In this document: in pieces, positions 21,101 to 31,390 of the stretch
How positions within the stretch are numbered: position 1 is the first letter of the stretch
How the letters are laid out: every line of letters starts with the position of its first letter
Origin: Linyphia triangularis
Taxonomy: Eukaryota; Arthropoda; Arachnida; Araneae; Linyphiidae
Assembly (NCBI GenBank): GCA_963978545.1
Contig: OZ021726.1
Span: 28,492,459-28,556,458 of the forward strand
DNA: 64,000 nucleotides
Direction of reading: 5' to 3'
The notes under the pieces: generated by a model
Told to the model about the DNA's origin: nothing
The model's database searches: none
Seen by the model: only the letters and a program-made list of their open reading frames with translations
Position numbers and translations under genes: made by a program

Positions 21101-21776
21101 TGACGGTGTCACTGAGCGCTTGAACGCTACCCTCATCAACTCACTGAGTCACTTAGTAAATCACTCACACGACGACTGGGATAGGTTAATACCTTACGCC
21201 TTGTTGGCTCACAGAACAGCCAGACATGCCAGTACGGGCGAATCCCCAGCTTTTCTTTTGTATGGTAGGGATCTGACACTCCCCACTGATCTTTTATTGA
21301 ACACTACCTTCAGGTCTTACGCGGACAGTCCAACTTATGCTACTGATTTGTGCATAAGGTTGCAGTCGGCTTTTCAAATTGTTAAAAGAAATTTGGTCAA
21401 TGCTGCTGAAAGGCAGGAAAATTTCAGGGCAAAAACGGCTGTTGTAAAGAAAATTGCAGTGGGAAGTTCTGTTTATTTACATACACCTGTTTTGGAAGCC
21501 GGTCAGGTTAAAAAGTTTGCAAAATTCAACAAGGGCCCCTTTCGAGTAATAAAGCAGGCCAGAAATGGAGTTAATTTTCAGCTGACAAGACCTGATGACC
21601 CTTCGGTTAAAATCTGGGCTCATGTCGACAGACTGACAGTGATTCCAGAACGAACCATTTTCCCCTTTTTGGAGTTGGACAGAGACCCGAGTGCCAGTGA
21701 TTCTAGTGTAAACACCGATCATGACAACCCTTACAATTTGAGACCAAGACAGCAGGGTTTTGTTGTTCAAATTTAG
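18123..21776 (+). CDS. pol: Gypsy Pol, copy 2 (protease, RT, RNase H, integrase)
   Basis: The translation is identical to copy 1: DSGA protease, YIDD reverse transcriptase, RNase H, HHCC and DD35E integrase, GPF motif. It is read in the -1 frame relative to gag. Every catalytic residue listed for copy 1 is present. No stop or frameshift separates the domains, so copy 2 also looks competent. Confidence 0.95.
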   Translation, partial: LNQGCENSPFYTVEHPSVPLCQISGVGNSPIIKGLILGNRVNFLVDSGASVNLLDRKYLAYFRDPIVESCNLTVSGVANSLLHIFEKITLPVTLDSETISVEFLISPTSISNRYGAILGVSFLKDNNVTLDFEQGYMFTTNSFLSFENHSPSPNISNLGVNITTFFGTCHAKHILPPLSENLVKIKVPITPLDTNLILFEQHPNFSNTALFVSKSVNTYNPSGIHYIKILNTSSEPVHLNKGLKLVIAEPIHTQTTTMQFVNSLNTIASELDDSFEAWGGDFKLDHLPPSQKHTLTKLLQQYSHIFAKRVQDLSGCDTIEHEIHLTDNIPVRVKPYKTPYHLREELNKQITELLEAGIITEGFSPYSAPVLLVKKADQSYRLVTDFRKLNEKTVPDNFPLPNMIELIDNLSGAHFFSTMDLTSGIFQMKLAERDTYKAGFSTQQSSYNWLRMPFGLQNAPSSFQRLMSVVLSGLAPLQIGTYIDDIVVASNSFEEHIHKLKLVFDRLATHNLKLKPSKCSFVQDTITYLGYKVTQGVVSPDPSNLKSVENIQLPTNRKQVRQFLGLTGFYRRFIQNYASIALPLTNLTKDNHPFCWDVAAQGAFDSLRAELLREPILKLPDLTKPFFLCTDASNYALGACLCQEYDDFLHPIAFASRKLKDAEIRYSTIEREALAIVWATAYFRQYLLGREFTIYCDQASLSQVLKLKDSTSRIARWMAALGQFNYHINHKPGKLNVTADFFSRPINTVTLVEHNVEPVLFNDIATHQLTDPNCLKLKQLLDANVKPNPKKLKFYFQENVLFCSNLKPKNRWQKNERIVVPEILRAQILNLNHDSLVAAHCGFSRTLSRIQKSFYWPGMYAQIKNYVASCHSCLQRRGHRPSQKAPLVRIPITSRPFERAAMDFVGPLPLTFSGNRYILVITDYFTRYSEAFPLPDAKSHTVAATLEKFIATHGVPEQLVTDRGSNFLSETMRGVYNTLGIRKLNTSSYHPQTDGVTERLNATLINSLSHLVNHSHDDWDRLIPYALLAHRTARHASTGESPAFLLYGRDLTLPTDLLLNTTFRSYADSPTYATDLCIRLQSAFQIVKRNLVNAAERQENFRAKTAVVKKIAVGSSVYLHTPVLEAGQVKKFAKFNKGPFRVIKQARNGVNFQLTRPDDPSVKIWAHVDRLTVIPERTIFPFLELDRDPSASDSSVNTDHDNPYNLRPRQQGFVVQI

Positions 21777-23224
21777 TTAGGGAAGTGTAAATATTATTCG
21801 TATAACCTGCGCTGCGGTAGTTTAGTTATTTTTATTAGAGGAAGTCTTATAATCAAAATTTTCTTCTCTAGTAATGCTGATTTCGTTTTATTGTCTCTGT
21901 AATGGGCAAAAATTTTGTTTTCTTGTAGGTAGGGAAGACAATTGGAGAGATTGTTTTATTTTTGGGAGTTTTAATTTATCCTAATTTGCGAGGTTGTTTG
22001 TCTAGACAAATTCCTTTGTTTACCCTGTGATGCTTAGTTCCCTTCTCACTTGTCCGTCTGGTATGCCTATTTTGAGTTTTTCCCTAGAGGTATCCTATCT
22101 GCTGGTCAGTTAGGCTATTTTAAAAAGAAAAAAAAAATTGCAGCTGCTTTCCGCACCGTTTTATTAAATTGTTTTTTTTTGGTATACCCACCGGGCGGGT
22201 GTGATTGGTTCTTTCCGTCTCCCAGTGTCTTCAATGTTTATTTACCTTTGTGATGTTTGTCTGGATCTAGTGTTTACTTTCGGGTTGTTTACTTTTGCGT
22301 ATTGTTTTGCTTTTGATATACTGGACTTGTTTGAGTTGGGAATGTTTTTTTTCCAGTTAAATTTTGTTTTAATGGTAATTACACATTACCATGTTATATA
22401 TTTTTTTTGGATAATTGGGTTTTCAATTTAGTGGTTACTTCGTCTCCTCGCTTGATAGTTGGGATTGTGGTAACTTGGATTGTTGAGTGATCTATGATTA
22501 ATGCAGATTCGTGCATTTGTTTTTGACCGATAGAGAGGGATTTTTTTTCTCGCTTCAGCAAAGTTGTTTTCTTTACGGTTACTGCTTACTTCATTGAAGT
22601 AAGGTGGGAAAGGTATTTCTTTTCGTATGTTTGTGTTTTTGATTTTTTTTTCTCCTCACACCCTTCGGATTTCGGGCTGGGACTCACTCATTAAGACACT
22701 TGTATTTCATGATTATATGTATTAATTCTAAAACCAAATATTTTTGATTGTACTGTATTATGCTATGGGTCTCGTGCAATCATTTACTTCTGGACTACTG
22801 TGTGCAATATTGATTTCTCTGACAACTGTAACTATGCATATATTACACTGTGCTTCAATCACCCTTGCTTACAAGTTTGGGTTTGCCGCCTAATTAAGTA
22901 CTTCTATCTAGTTCCTTTTTGGGGAATGGACAACCACTCCCTTTTTCAAGTATTATAATATTACCTGGTCATTTTCTGCTAAGTTACTTGTGCTTTACAA
23001 ATTTATGTCGGAGGTTATTAAATTACTATTATGTGCCAATAATTATGCATGTACTAGGGGTGCCAGGTCCAAGATTCCGTTCGTCATCCTTGTGTTTGTT
23101 TTAAAATTCTCTATGTTTACTTCCTCTTTATAATATAAATATATAATTGTCCTGAGAAAAGTTCACTTCTATGAAAAAAAAAAATTTCTAGCAAATTTTT
23201 TTTTGAGAAGAAGATCGAAGGAGT
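21777..23224 (+). other. Post-pol region of gypsy copy 2, non-coding
   Basis: It is the same T-rich sequence as 13112-14559, with the polypurine tract at 23205-23223. No envelope gene. Confidence 0.7.
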
Positions 23225-25414
23225 TGTTATGATTGAAAAAATGTTGAGCTTCCCCAACGGTTTTGTTATGGTATAATGGAAGCATTCTTTCACTTGTCAT
23301 GTTCTTCCGGGGTTATCTGTGTAAAATTAGACAATCATTTTTGGTAATTAATGCCCTATTAAAGATGGGTGATATTTAATTCACCTTTTTATTTTATAAA
23401 TCCTTTTTATTAATAAAAGCCGGAGATCGGGACGCGGAATAGCATGTGGATTTTCGTATATACCCCCTGTTTTCGGCTGCGGGATTAGGAATTTCTCCCC
23501 GGCGTCGTTTCAGAATTCGAAAAGAGACGCTTAACTTTTGTCCAATAGGATCCCTCCTTTCTGATCGCCGGAGAAACGCGTGATGGTAGTGAGCCTGTGA
23601 TTGGTGGAGGCAAGTTTAGGACAGGAGTACGGGGCTGCTTTCCGTGATCATTGAGAGACGAAACCTTGTGCTGAGAAGTCGGGCTGTTACTGTCGCTCTG
23701 ATGTAGCGTCCCTGTGGAAGAAATGGCGCAACCTGGGTGATCTCTCGGGCGGAGACTAGAGGGAAGGCCGGTGGCCTGTAAAATAAAACCTCGTTCCTGA
23801 ATGCTGCTCATCTAAAGACGGCCGGTGGCCTACCGTATTCCTTCGATCAGTTGATGTGATTTCCTGGACATTTCTGCGGCGGTCTCGAGAATCTATTTTC
23901 CGCGTCCCCGACGAGTCTAGTGTGCTCCGGGTGATTAGGTGCTAGTTCCGCAACAGTTCCAGAATTCCTACCACGTTCCAGTGGGATGGCCGGTTTCAAG
24001 AGTCTGTTTTCTTCGTCCCTGACGTGTCCTGTGATTTCTGGATGATTTGGCGTTTGTTCGTTCCTCCTGTTCTGGGACTCCCCATAATAATATCTTTTCG
24101 CCACGTTCCAGTAAGATGGCCGGTGGCCTGTCTAATAAATAGTGCTGCCAGTAAGAAGGCCGGTGGCCTGTCCAATATACATCTTGGGTTGCCAGTAAGA
24201 AGGCCGGTGGCCTGTCCAATATACATCTTGTGTTGCCAGTAAGAAGGCCGGTGGCCTGTCCAATATACATCTTGGGTTGTCAGTAAGAGGGCCGGTGGCC
24301 TGTCCAATATACATCTTGTGTTGCCAGTAAGAAGGCCGGTGGCCTGTCCAATATACATCTTGGGTTGCCAGTAAGAAGGCCGGTGGCCTGTCCAATATAC
24401 ATCTTGTGTTGCCAGTAAGAAGGCCGGTGGCCTGTCCAATATACATCTTGTGTTGCCAGTAAGAAGGCCAGTGGCCTGTCCAATATACATCTTGTGTTGC
24501 CAGTAAGAAGGCCGGTGGCCTGTCCAATATACATCTTGTGATGCCAGTAAGAAGGCCGGTGACCTGACCAATAAATATCCTGTGTTGCCAGTAAGAAGGC
24601 CGGTGGCCTGTCTAATATCCCTCGTCGCTGTCCAGTAAGATGGCCGGTGGCCTGCCTACAGACTATCTTCTCTGGTGATATATCGGTTTAGTCCTCATCC
24701 TACCACGTCTAGGAGTCAGTCCTCTTCTGTCCAACTTTCACGAGAACTATCTTCGTCCCGTCCACAAGGACTTTGTTGTTCTTCAACATACAAGACTGAT
24801 TTACTGCAAACCTCTATCCCTCGCCCGGTCAATCGGATACATTCAGACGTTCCCCCATGCGGCCGCTGTCTCTAGTATACCCCCTGTGGGTCCCAGGTAT
24901 TTTGGTGGGGTTTTCGGGATCTTTTTACAAGTTCTTTTCCCCTTGTGGTTAATTTAAAAGGATAATATTTCATTCCCTTATTCAATCAACATGCTATTCC
25001 TAGTCCTGGTGTTCTGCTTTCTTGGGTAAATTAAAATTTGGTTTCCTTATATTTATTTAATCACTCATTGTTTTGAATATCTCAATTCATGTTATCGCTT
25101 AAGCTAGTATTACATTGGTCCAGTGTTTAAACCAATAATTCTTCATTAGGTCTGTAATTCCCTTACTTAATATCTTTCCCATGCAATAAATGATTTCTCA
25201 GGTCTCTAGCTGGTCTTAATTCTACATTCAATATATTGTACCATGCTGTGTTTTCAGGTGATCTAAAAGGTACCACAATTTGAGAGGCAAGTTAAGGGTA
25301 AAAGGACACAACGCAATGTTTGGAAATATAGTATTATTTAATTGGCCTTAACTGTAAACAAATAATATCTGTAACCATGATGTGTAGGTCAAGTAATAAT
25401 TAAAAATCATAACA
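23225..25414 (+). mobile_element. Ty3/gypsy LTR 3 (2,190 bp), right end of array
   Basis: It reads as LTR 1 up to about 25396. The next stretch (25397-25406) differs and is one base shorter, then the terminal TCATAACA is restored. Host sequence starts with AATT at 25415 in place of the primer-binding site. The minisatellite is at 24108-24660. This is the outer 3' LTR of the whole array. Confidence 0.93.
24108..24660. repeat. 44-bp minisatellite in LTR 3, 13 units
   Basis: It has the same unit number, order and variants as the arrays in LTR 1 and LTR 2. Confidence 0.93.
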
Positions 25415-25418
25415 AATT
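25415..25418. repeat. Target-site duplication, right copy (gypsy array)
   Basis: AATT directly after LTR 3, pairing with 5891-5894. One duplication encloses the entire 19.5-kb tandem array. Confidence 0.75.
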
Positions 25419-25759
25419 CTAAAATAATTATCTTTTTTTAAATAGGATTTAAATAACATCAAAATTATTAAAAATCCCCTCCACCCCATCAGGTTTAACT
25501 TTTTAAAAATTTTATATACCTATGAAAACTATATAATATTAAACAATTGATATACATTACTTTACAAATCAAACACAGCTCAAATTTAGTAATCAGTTAC
25601 TAGAGTAAAGAATTGAAAAGTTTAATTACAAAGAAAAATAGCTTTACAAAAATTCCCTGATAAAGAGGAATTGAATTTCTACCAAGCTACCTTTTCCAAC
25701 TGAATAAATACAGATAACTTTTACAAAAACAAATCAGCACTGTTTATTGAAAGACTTAC

Positions 25760-25936
25760 TTGGACAGAAGAATTAGTTTGTGGACTTGATGTAGAGACAA
25801 TTTGAAGAGACTGCTTTGGAGACATGACTTTGGAAATAGCAATTTGTTTGCTATTCTCTGATAAAGGGTCTGCCGGGGATTTGGCATCTTTGTTCGACAA
25901 CACATTCAAAACAAGGACTTTTTTAGCTTCATTTAA
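25760..25936 (-). CDS. ZMYND8: ZMYND8 exon: Ser/Lys-rich tail, part 1
   Basis: A 177-nt exon with a TTTAACTAG acceptor and a consensus GTAAGT donor encodes 59 residues beginning LNEAKKVLVLNVL, then Ser/Pro/Lys-rich sequence. Phase is 0 at both ends, as required by the MYND exon. Vertebrate ZMYND8 also ends in a Ser/Thr-rich tail after MYND, but residue identity is not recognisable. The following intron is 20.2 kb, almost all of it the gypsy array. Confidence 0.8.
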
Positions 25937-26307
25937 CTAGTTAAAATAAAAATAAAGAAAATATTTGTTGTAAACTAATCAGAAATATAACAAATTTAAG
26001 ATGAATAAAAATTTACAAATAATAACAAATAATAGCATTTGTTTAGTTGAAAATAAGCAAATCATTTTATCTTAAATGTTCTGATGATATTTTGAACAAG
26101 CTCAACAAATTTGAAACAAAGACCCAGTTATAGTCATACCCATGAATGGACACTTCAAATTTATTAAAAATGTAACACTTTAAACAAAAATTAATGTATA
26201 TACATTTTAAAAATTAATCCCCTTTCCACATACTTAAAAAAATTCATTAATCAACAAACATAGATGTGATTATAAATATTAATTATAAGCTTCTCAAAGC
26301 AACTTAC

Positions 26308-26484
26308 ATCAGTCCCAGTAGCCGCTGGCACAAGAGATCTCCCAACTTCAAGCTCTCTCGATTTGGATCTCAACTGAGTACAGAACTTACGATGCTCACC
26401 AATGTGACGCTTTTGGCAAGCAACAGTACAATAACTAGTATTCCAACAGCATGCATAACGTGACTCTTGTAGGCAATATGCACA
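26308..26484 (-). CDS. ZMYND8: ZMYND8 exon: MYND zinc finger
   Basis: This 177-nt exon (59 codons) starts with the first MYND cysteine: CAYCLQESRYACCWNTSYC, then ACQKRHIGEHRKFC. The pattern CxxC, CC/YC, C, H, C is complete, so both zinc sites look intact. CCWNTSYC is shared with vertebrate ZMYND8. MYND fingers bind proline-rich PPxLxP-type peptides in co-repressors. A basic Ser/Arg/Glu stretch follows. The acceptor follows a run of T and the donor is GTAAGT. Confidence 0.95.
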
Positions 26485-26685
26485 CTAAAAAAAAATTATA
26501 TTAACTTTTATGTGATAATTAAAGAACTTGTCATTTTATAAATAGAGTCAAACCCTGTTAACACGAAAACGAAAAAACAGCCGAAATTTTTCGTATTAAC
26601 CAAATTTCATGTTAACCCTCTAAAAACTTTTTTTTTTCATCAAATTAATTCAGATCTGTTTTCGATTCACTTCTATTTTTCCAGT

Positions 26686-26889
26686 TCACATCCTTTTCCT
26701 AGCAAGTTCAAATTGATTTACAGCATAAAGTGCTTCAATCTTTTCCTGATGTTTTAAAATCGTTGATAGAGTGCTGTTGGCAATTCCAAACTCAGCAGCA
26801 ATTTCTTTTTTTTTAAAGAATTTATAATCAATGTTGTATAACACACAATCAAAAAACAGCAGCGCCACCCGCAGCGACAGTGGCGCCAC
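26686..26889 (-). pseudogene. Pogo/Tigger transposase N-terminal relic (CENP-B helix-turn-helix)
   Basis: The 67-codon open stretch starts MAPLSLRVAL. It contains KKKEIAAEFGIANSTLSTIL and the HQEKIEAL continuation, typical of the first CENP-B DNA-binding half in pogo transposases. The usual residues between the start and the KKKEIA block look replaced. No downstream DDE core was found, so it is a broken gene. Confidence 0.8.
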
Positions 26890-27387
26890 CGAGCTTTATA
26901 CAAGAGCAGCGCAGATGCCAAGAGCAGACTTTGGATTGCAGATTCAGACTCGCTTCCTTTGACGAAGGGACGATGGCTGAATTCCCCATCCTGAGCTTGC
27001 TGCAAGGACCTCTTCGGATCTGAGAATGCACGCAAGATTCTTAATCAAGGCTTAACAGCCTATTTTGTAACCCACTAACACGTTCATTAAAAGAACAATG
27101 CAAAAGCAAACTGCCATCTTCTATGACTGCAAACATCCCCTTAGACACACCTAGCCAAAACATCAATTCCATTTCAAATGTTTTACTTTGTTTCTAACAA
27201 TAAAATTGCTACTTCCAACTCATTTTGAGGAGATTTAAATGCAAATGCAACAGAGTTTAGTTACTAAACTTATTGTTGGATACAGGAGTATGTGACATCA
27301 CAAAACCAGAGTACAGAAGGATACCATCTAACTTTGCGCCAAAATCAGCTCATTTCACAGCAATTTCCTTGAAATTTGATCATTTAA

Positions 27388-28481
27388 GGTAGTAGTCTGG
27401 TAACTTGGGTTCAAAAAAAAAAAAAAAAAAAAAAAATCAAATTTTTTTTTTTGCTTAATTTGAAAGTACAATGTCTTGAGAATATACTGTGAAAATTTCA
27501 GACAGAAATTCGAAATATGTTGGGAGTTATAACGAGTTTCCTAGAGCGCCTCGGAGTCCAACCTTTAATCATTGTGTTTGGAATTTTGCACCAAAACATA
27601 TTTTTGTAGGCCAAAAAACGTTAGAAATTGCTGCATTCACTGCAGCATGTATATTTAACGAAGGATTTTTCCCAGTACTAAAAATATTGGAAGTCATGGA
27701 CGTTACACTCGGCCCGTGCGCTGTCGCATTTGCAAAAATCCTACAATAAATCTCGGATTGCAAAAGCGGAAAATGCCACAGCAATGTCATCGAAAGAAGC
27801 CCGAAAGAGTCGAAGAGCGGACAAAGTTGCGGAGAATGATGCCTATGAAGAGGATGAAGGCATATTATACGCTCCAGGCATAGACGATTGGCGTAAGTAT
27901 AAGTTTACTTATGAAAATTTGTTGTTGAACTTTAAACGCGTTTTTCTCAAAACATTGTTTTTCTGGTTTGCCCGGGTCCTAACTTTTTTTCTACTGAACC
28001 GATTGCTTTCAAATTTTAACAGGATGTTCTACACACTTATAGTTCTCGTCGGTACTAACGAGAATTTTTTTCACCCCTAACTTTTTATTTTACAACCCTT
28101 TCTTTGCTAAAATAAAAGGACTTTTTTTTTCAAAGTCCGCCATTTTGTTATTTACCCTTGAAATTTAACTTCAGTAGTTCCGACCAGAATGACATGTCTA
28201 TAGATTAAGAATACAATAATCAAGAATATTTGATTTCAGATAACATCAAGAGCCAAAATCACCCGGGCCACCCACGTGCAATTTTTTTGAGGTTCCAACT
28301 TCGAGTGACAATAATAATAGTAATAAACTATTAAATTTTTTCAAATAATTTTTTTTTTTTATATTTTCAATATGTAAATAAAAACACTCTAAATATTCAA
28401 GATAATTCATTTTTATTTTCCTATAAAAAACCACCCTCCAAAGAAGTCATGAAAATAGGCATAAGTTACCAGACTACTACC
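27388..28481 (+). mobile_element. Kolobok-like DNA element with TTAA target duplication
   Basis: A perfect 19-bp terminal inverted repeat, GGTAGTAGTCTGGTAACTT, marks both ends, and TTAA lies directly outside each (27384-27387 and 28482-28485). TTAA targets occur in piggyBac and Kolobok; the GG start rather than CCC favours Kolobok. The 1,094-bp interior keeps a decayed coding remnant. A poly-A/T tract lies about 25 bp inside the left end. It is nested in the pogo/Tigger element. Confidence 0.8.
27525..27893 (+). pseudogene. Decayed coding remnant of the Kolobok-like element
   Basis: It reads CVWNFAPKHIFVGQKTLEIA and so on to LGPCAVAFAK, then after a frameshift in an A run (about 27733) SRIAKAENATAMSSKEARK and YAPGIDD. 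A related peptide occurs at 30748-31077 with the same APKH, KT-EL/EIA and GP-A-FA positions. I take it as the C-terminal part of a transposase-associated protein; the exact family assignment is inference. Confidence 0.65.
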
Positions 28482-28748
28482 TTAAGCATTTTGCCAGTTT
28501 CATATTTTTTCAACTTGAGAAATGTTTTCTTAATACCTTTAAATTTCGTCTGAAATAATAAAACCATCTAAAAAAGTGATTTGAAGAACAAATAAATTTT
28601 GTTTCACCTTCAGTGAAATGTCATGTTATGCAATTTCCTGTTAACAAATAAATTAAGGTTACATTTAAAAATCATCACACAGCAAACTGCTTAGATTTTT
28701 AGTTAAATAGGATTTTTTTCAGCAATTTCGCATCAAAGGGTTTGACTG

Positions 28749-29600
28749 TAATTTTCAATTAATACTAAATTAAATCATCTTTTATCAACAACTAGATGTA
28801 TAGTCCCAGGTTGCATAGACTTGTCATTGAGCTTGTCTAGCTTTATAGCTAAAACTAGCTTCTTTGCAAACAAGGCTCATTTATAAAAGGTTCATTACTA
28901 TGCCAACCCAAGCTCGCTTTACTTGATAAAAATTTCATAGCTACGTAAGCACAGAGTCACTTTTCTCACAGAAAGGATAATTTCTAAGATTAAACTGACG
29001 TCCTTTGTTAAAAGATTTGACGCAAACCTAGGATCGCTTTGCTTGCTAAAAGGCTCAGTACTGTGTAAACCTCCATTAATAGACCCCCATTGAAGAACAA
29101 AAAAGTTCCCTGTTAATACTATATTACTACACCTTTCTCCCTCCACATCCATAAGAAACATTTATTTTAAATCCCCCCCTCTTTTACCCAACAGAATTTT
29201 GAGTACAATCAAATTTTATTGACTCAAATATTGCAACTAATCCAAAAACACAACACCACTTCTCCTTCCCCCCCCCCCCCCCAGAAAAAAAAGAAGAAAA
29301 AAACAATCCCTGTGAAAAACCTACCTTCCTCTGTGAAACAAAATCACAAAAGAATGCTATTAAGCCAAACCCCTAATACACCCCTTATCCCCTGGTGACC
29401 ATTGAAACCAATCCCATAATAAATCTTCCTCTTCCATCCGAGTTTAAAATTTCAGAGTTCTACGTGTATTGGAAGTTTCTTTCTAAATAAAATTGAACCT
29501 TTTTTTTTTTTAGTTAATTTTAAAAACTAATTAAAAAGAGTTACAAACATAAGCCATAATAAGATTTTAAAATAAATAAAAAAAATTAAAAAAAGCTCAC
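28749..29600. other. Intron, no feature recognised
   Basis: AT-rich intronic DNA between the pogo element and the coiled-coil exon. It has a C tract at about 29269-29282 and no coding or mobile-element signal I can support. Confidence 0.5.
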
Positions 29601-29725
29601 CCATTGTTTTTTCTTTGTTTCTTCAATGCATCTCTGCTTTTCTCGTTCTAGAGTTTTTGCAAGAGTTTCAATTGTTTGCTTCTTGTCAGCTTCAAGACAA
29701 GCTCTCATCTCCATTATAGTAAGAT
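29601..29725 (-). CDS. ZMYND8: ZMYND8 exon: coiled coil, second part, leading into MYND
   Basis: This 125-nt exon encodes LTIMEMRACLEADKKQTIET and ends REKQRCIEETKKKQW. Vertebrate ZMYND8 has a closely similar LTMAEMRQSLEQ...EKQQAVDETKKKQW ending directly before the MYND finger. This is the clearest evidence for the gene's identity. The donor is GTGAGC and phase out is 0. The decayed pogo and Kolobok-like elements lie in the intron that follows. Confidence 0.95.
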
Positions 29726-30577
29726 CTAATCAATACACAAAAAAACTCCTTTAAAACATAGAAATAATGAAAGATGAAGAAATTTTATACTAAAAAAATG
29801 TCATAAAAATTATATGATTATTAAAGTAATTTTTAAAATAGAGGGCAAAATTGTACGTTATTTTAGTGAATTCACATCATAGAATCAACGGAAGGTTGGT
29901 TGGTTGGTTGCTTTTCAGATTTATTAGGCGCAAGGGCAACACAAGGGCCAAACTGAGCCAATCAAAGGAAGGACCAATGGAAACAGAAAAAAATCAATGC
30001 CAAAAATTATATGCCATTAATAAAGGTAATTAATATAAACACTACAACTTTGTTTTAAAGGGAAATGATAATTTGAATTTTATTGAAACCTGATTGAAGA
30101 CTTGAAAAAGTAGAGTTTATTAAAAGCATAATTTTTTTAGCAATAGTAAAGTAGTAAATATAATAAAAAAGTAAAATAGTTTGGCATACCCAGTAAAGAT
30201 ACAAGATAAAGTCAATAGCTTATAACATTTTTCTTTTTATCATCATCCAAAATTTTGATTACAGATATATTTAAAAATCCAATTACATTTGCACCTTTTT
30301 CACAAAATTAAAATAACTTATTATTTTGCATTTAATTTGGATTAAATTGGAATGAATATAGATGATTTTACATTAGTACAAAAACTTTCCTAGGGTTTAT
30401 TTGAACACACTGAAACGGAAATCACAAAGATCGAGACACTCACTTCAATAGAAGCCTTAGTACAACCAATCATCACACCACGGAAATCTTGTAGATTATG
30501 AATATCACTTTCATAGAAGTTTCAGTAAAAGATATGTCACATTGATGGAAATCTAGGAGATTGTAGCTATAGTTTAA

Positions 30578-30595
30578 GGGGCACAACCTAGTGTG

Positions 30596-30626
<31 letters not shown>

Positions 30627-31110
30627 GTGCATATTTTGATAGTTTATACCTTTAAAAATAACGTACTAAATTTCAAATGAATATTTCAAATAGTTTTTAA
30701 GTTACAGCCTTCTAAAGTGTAGCCGCTCAGGGATTAGAGAGTTACGTTTGCTACGGGGCTCACCCGAGTTATTATTCAGGCCAATATACGAGGACTTGTC
30801 TTGGCGTGAATTACTTGATAAATGTAAGAGTAATAATACCCAGAACAATAACAAAAGCTGCAATGGTTTACTTTGGCCCTTTGCTCCAAAACACCTCCAC
30901 AATGGTCTCAAAACTATTGAATTAACAAATTACTTAGCTACGTCAATATTCAACAATAGTTATTCATCAATTCTAAAAATATTTAATGTGATGGGAGTGA
31001 TAATTGGACCTGCAGCAAGAGATTTTGCCACTAGCAAAGATGAAACAAGACTACGAGTAGCAGAGCATTGCCAATAGGCTGCCACGAAAGAGGGTCGATC
31101 ATCTCAAAGA
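30578..31110 (+). mobile_element. Truncated Kolobok-like element, second copy
   Basis: TTAA (30574-30577) is followed by GGGGCACAACCTAGTGTGAA and a long T tract, the same start layout as the element at 27388. Inside, 30748-31077 codes for a peptide related to that element's remnant (LWPFAPKHLHNGLKTIELTN, then GVIIGPAARDFA). No matching right terminus was found before the exon at 31261, so the copy is truncated; the right boundary is approximate. Confidence 0.55.
30748..31077 (+). pseudogene. Kolobok-like coding remnant, second copy (109 codons)
   Basis: The open stretch contains CNGLLWPFAPKHLHNGLKT and ends DETRLRVAEHCQ. It aligns with the remnant at 27525-27893 over about 70 residues, which argues that both derive from a real protein. 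It lacks an evident start and most of the expected length. Confidence 0.6.
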
Positions 31111-31260
31111 AGTGCTTCAACAGAAGTGCTTCATATTTTGTTTTTTAAAAAAAACTAAAGTTCACTTTTCCGCAGAATCTTACCATGTTTTTTCATTTAA
31201 ACTTTTTTTGTATATTCAAAAGAAATGAAGTGTTTTTTTAAGTAAAGGAATATTTCTTAC

Positions 31261-31390
31261 TCATATTATGCCTCAGCTCTGACTTTTCTTGAACACTCTT
31301 CCATTGCTGCAGTTGCAAAGCAGAGAAGACGCAACGTAATTTCTTTTTAAGCTTCAATATTTCGGCGTCCTTTGCAGCTAATTCCGACAT
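31261..31390 (-). CDS. ZMYND8: ZMYND8 exon: coiled coil, first part
   Basis: This 130-nt exon encodes MSELAAKDAEILKLKKKLRC and continues to WKSVQEKSELRHNM. It aligns with the ZMYND8 coiled coil (the human [22 protein letters not shown] region), with the conserved Trp followed by alternating Glu/Lys. The coiled coil is thought to mediate dimer formation and partner binding. The ATG at the exon start is an internal Met, since the acceptor TTTAG precedes it directly. The donor is GTAAGA. Confidence 0.92.

Larger units (their letters stand above)
26545..28748 (-). mobile_element. Decayed pogo/Tigger-type DNA transposon
   Basis: The ends are GAGTCAAACCCTGTTAACAC at left and GGGTTTGACTG at right, inverted (CAGTCAAACCC), each flanked by TA. 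That is the layout of pogo/Tigger elements of the Tc1/mariner superfamily. On the minus strand, 26686-26889 retains a CENP-B-type helix-turn-helix: KKKEIAAEFGIANSTLSTIL. The rest of the transposase is lost. The Kolobok-like element at 27388-28481 is nested inside. It lies in the intron between the coiled-coil and MYND exons, in the same orientation as the host gene. Confidence 0.85.

Noticed and set aside
26754..27035. 93-codon minus-strand frame overlapping the pogo relic
   Set aside because: It overlaps the CENP-B helix-turn-helix reading in another frame and shows no motif.
29878..29975. GGTTGGTTGGTTGC followed by GC-richer sequence, possibly a SINE or LINE piece
   Set aside because: No tRNA-like boxes, tail or target duplication were found; left as unclassified intron.
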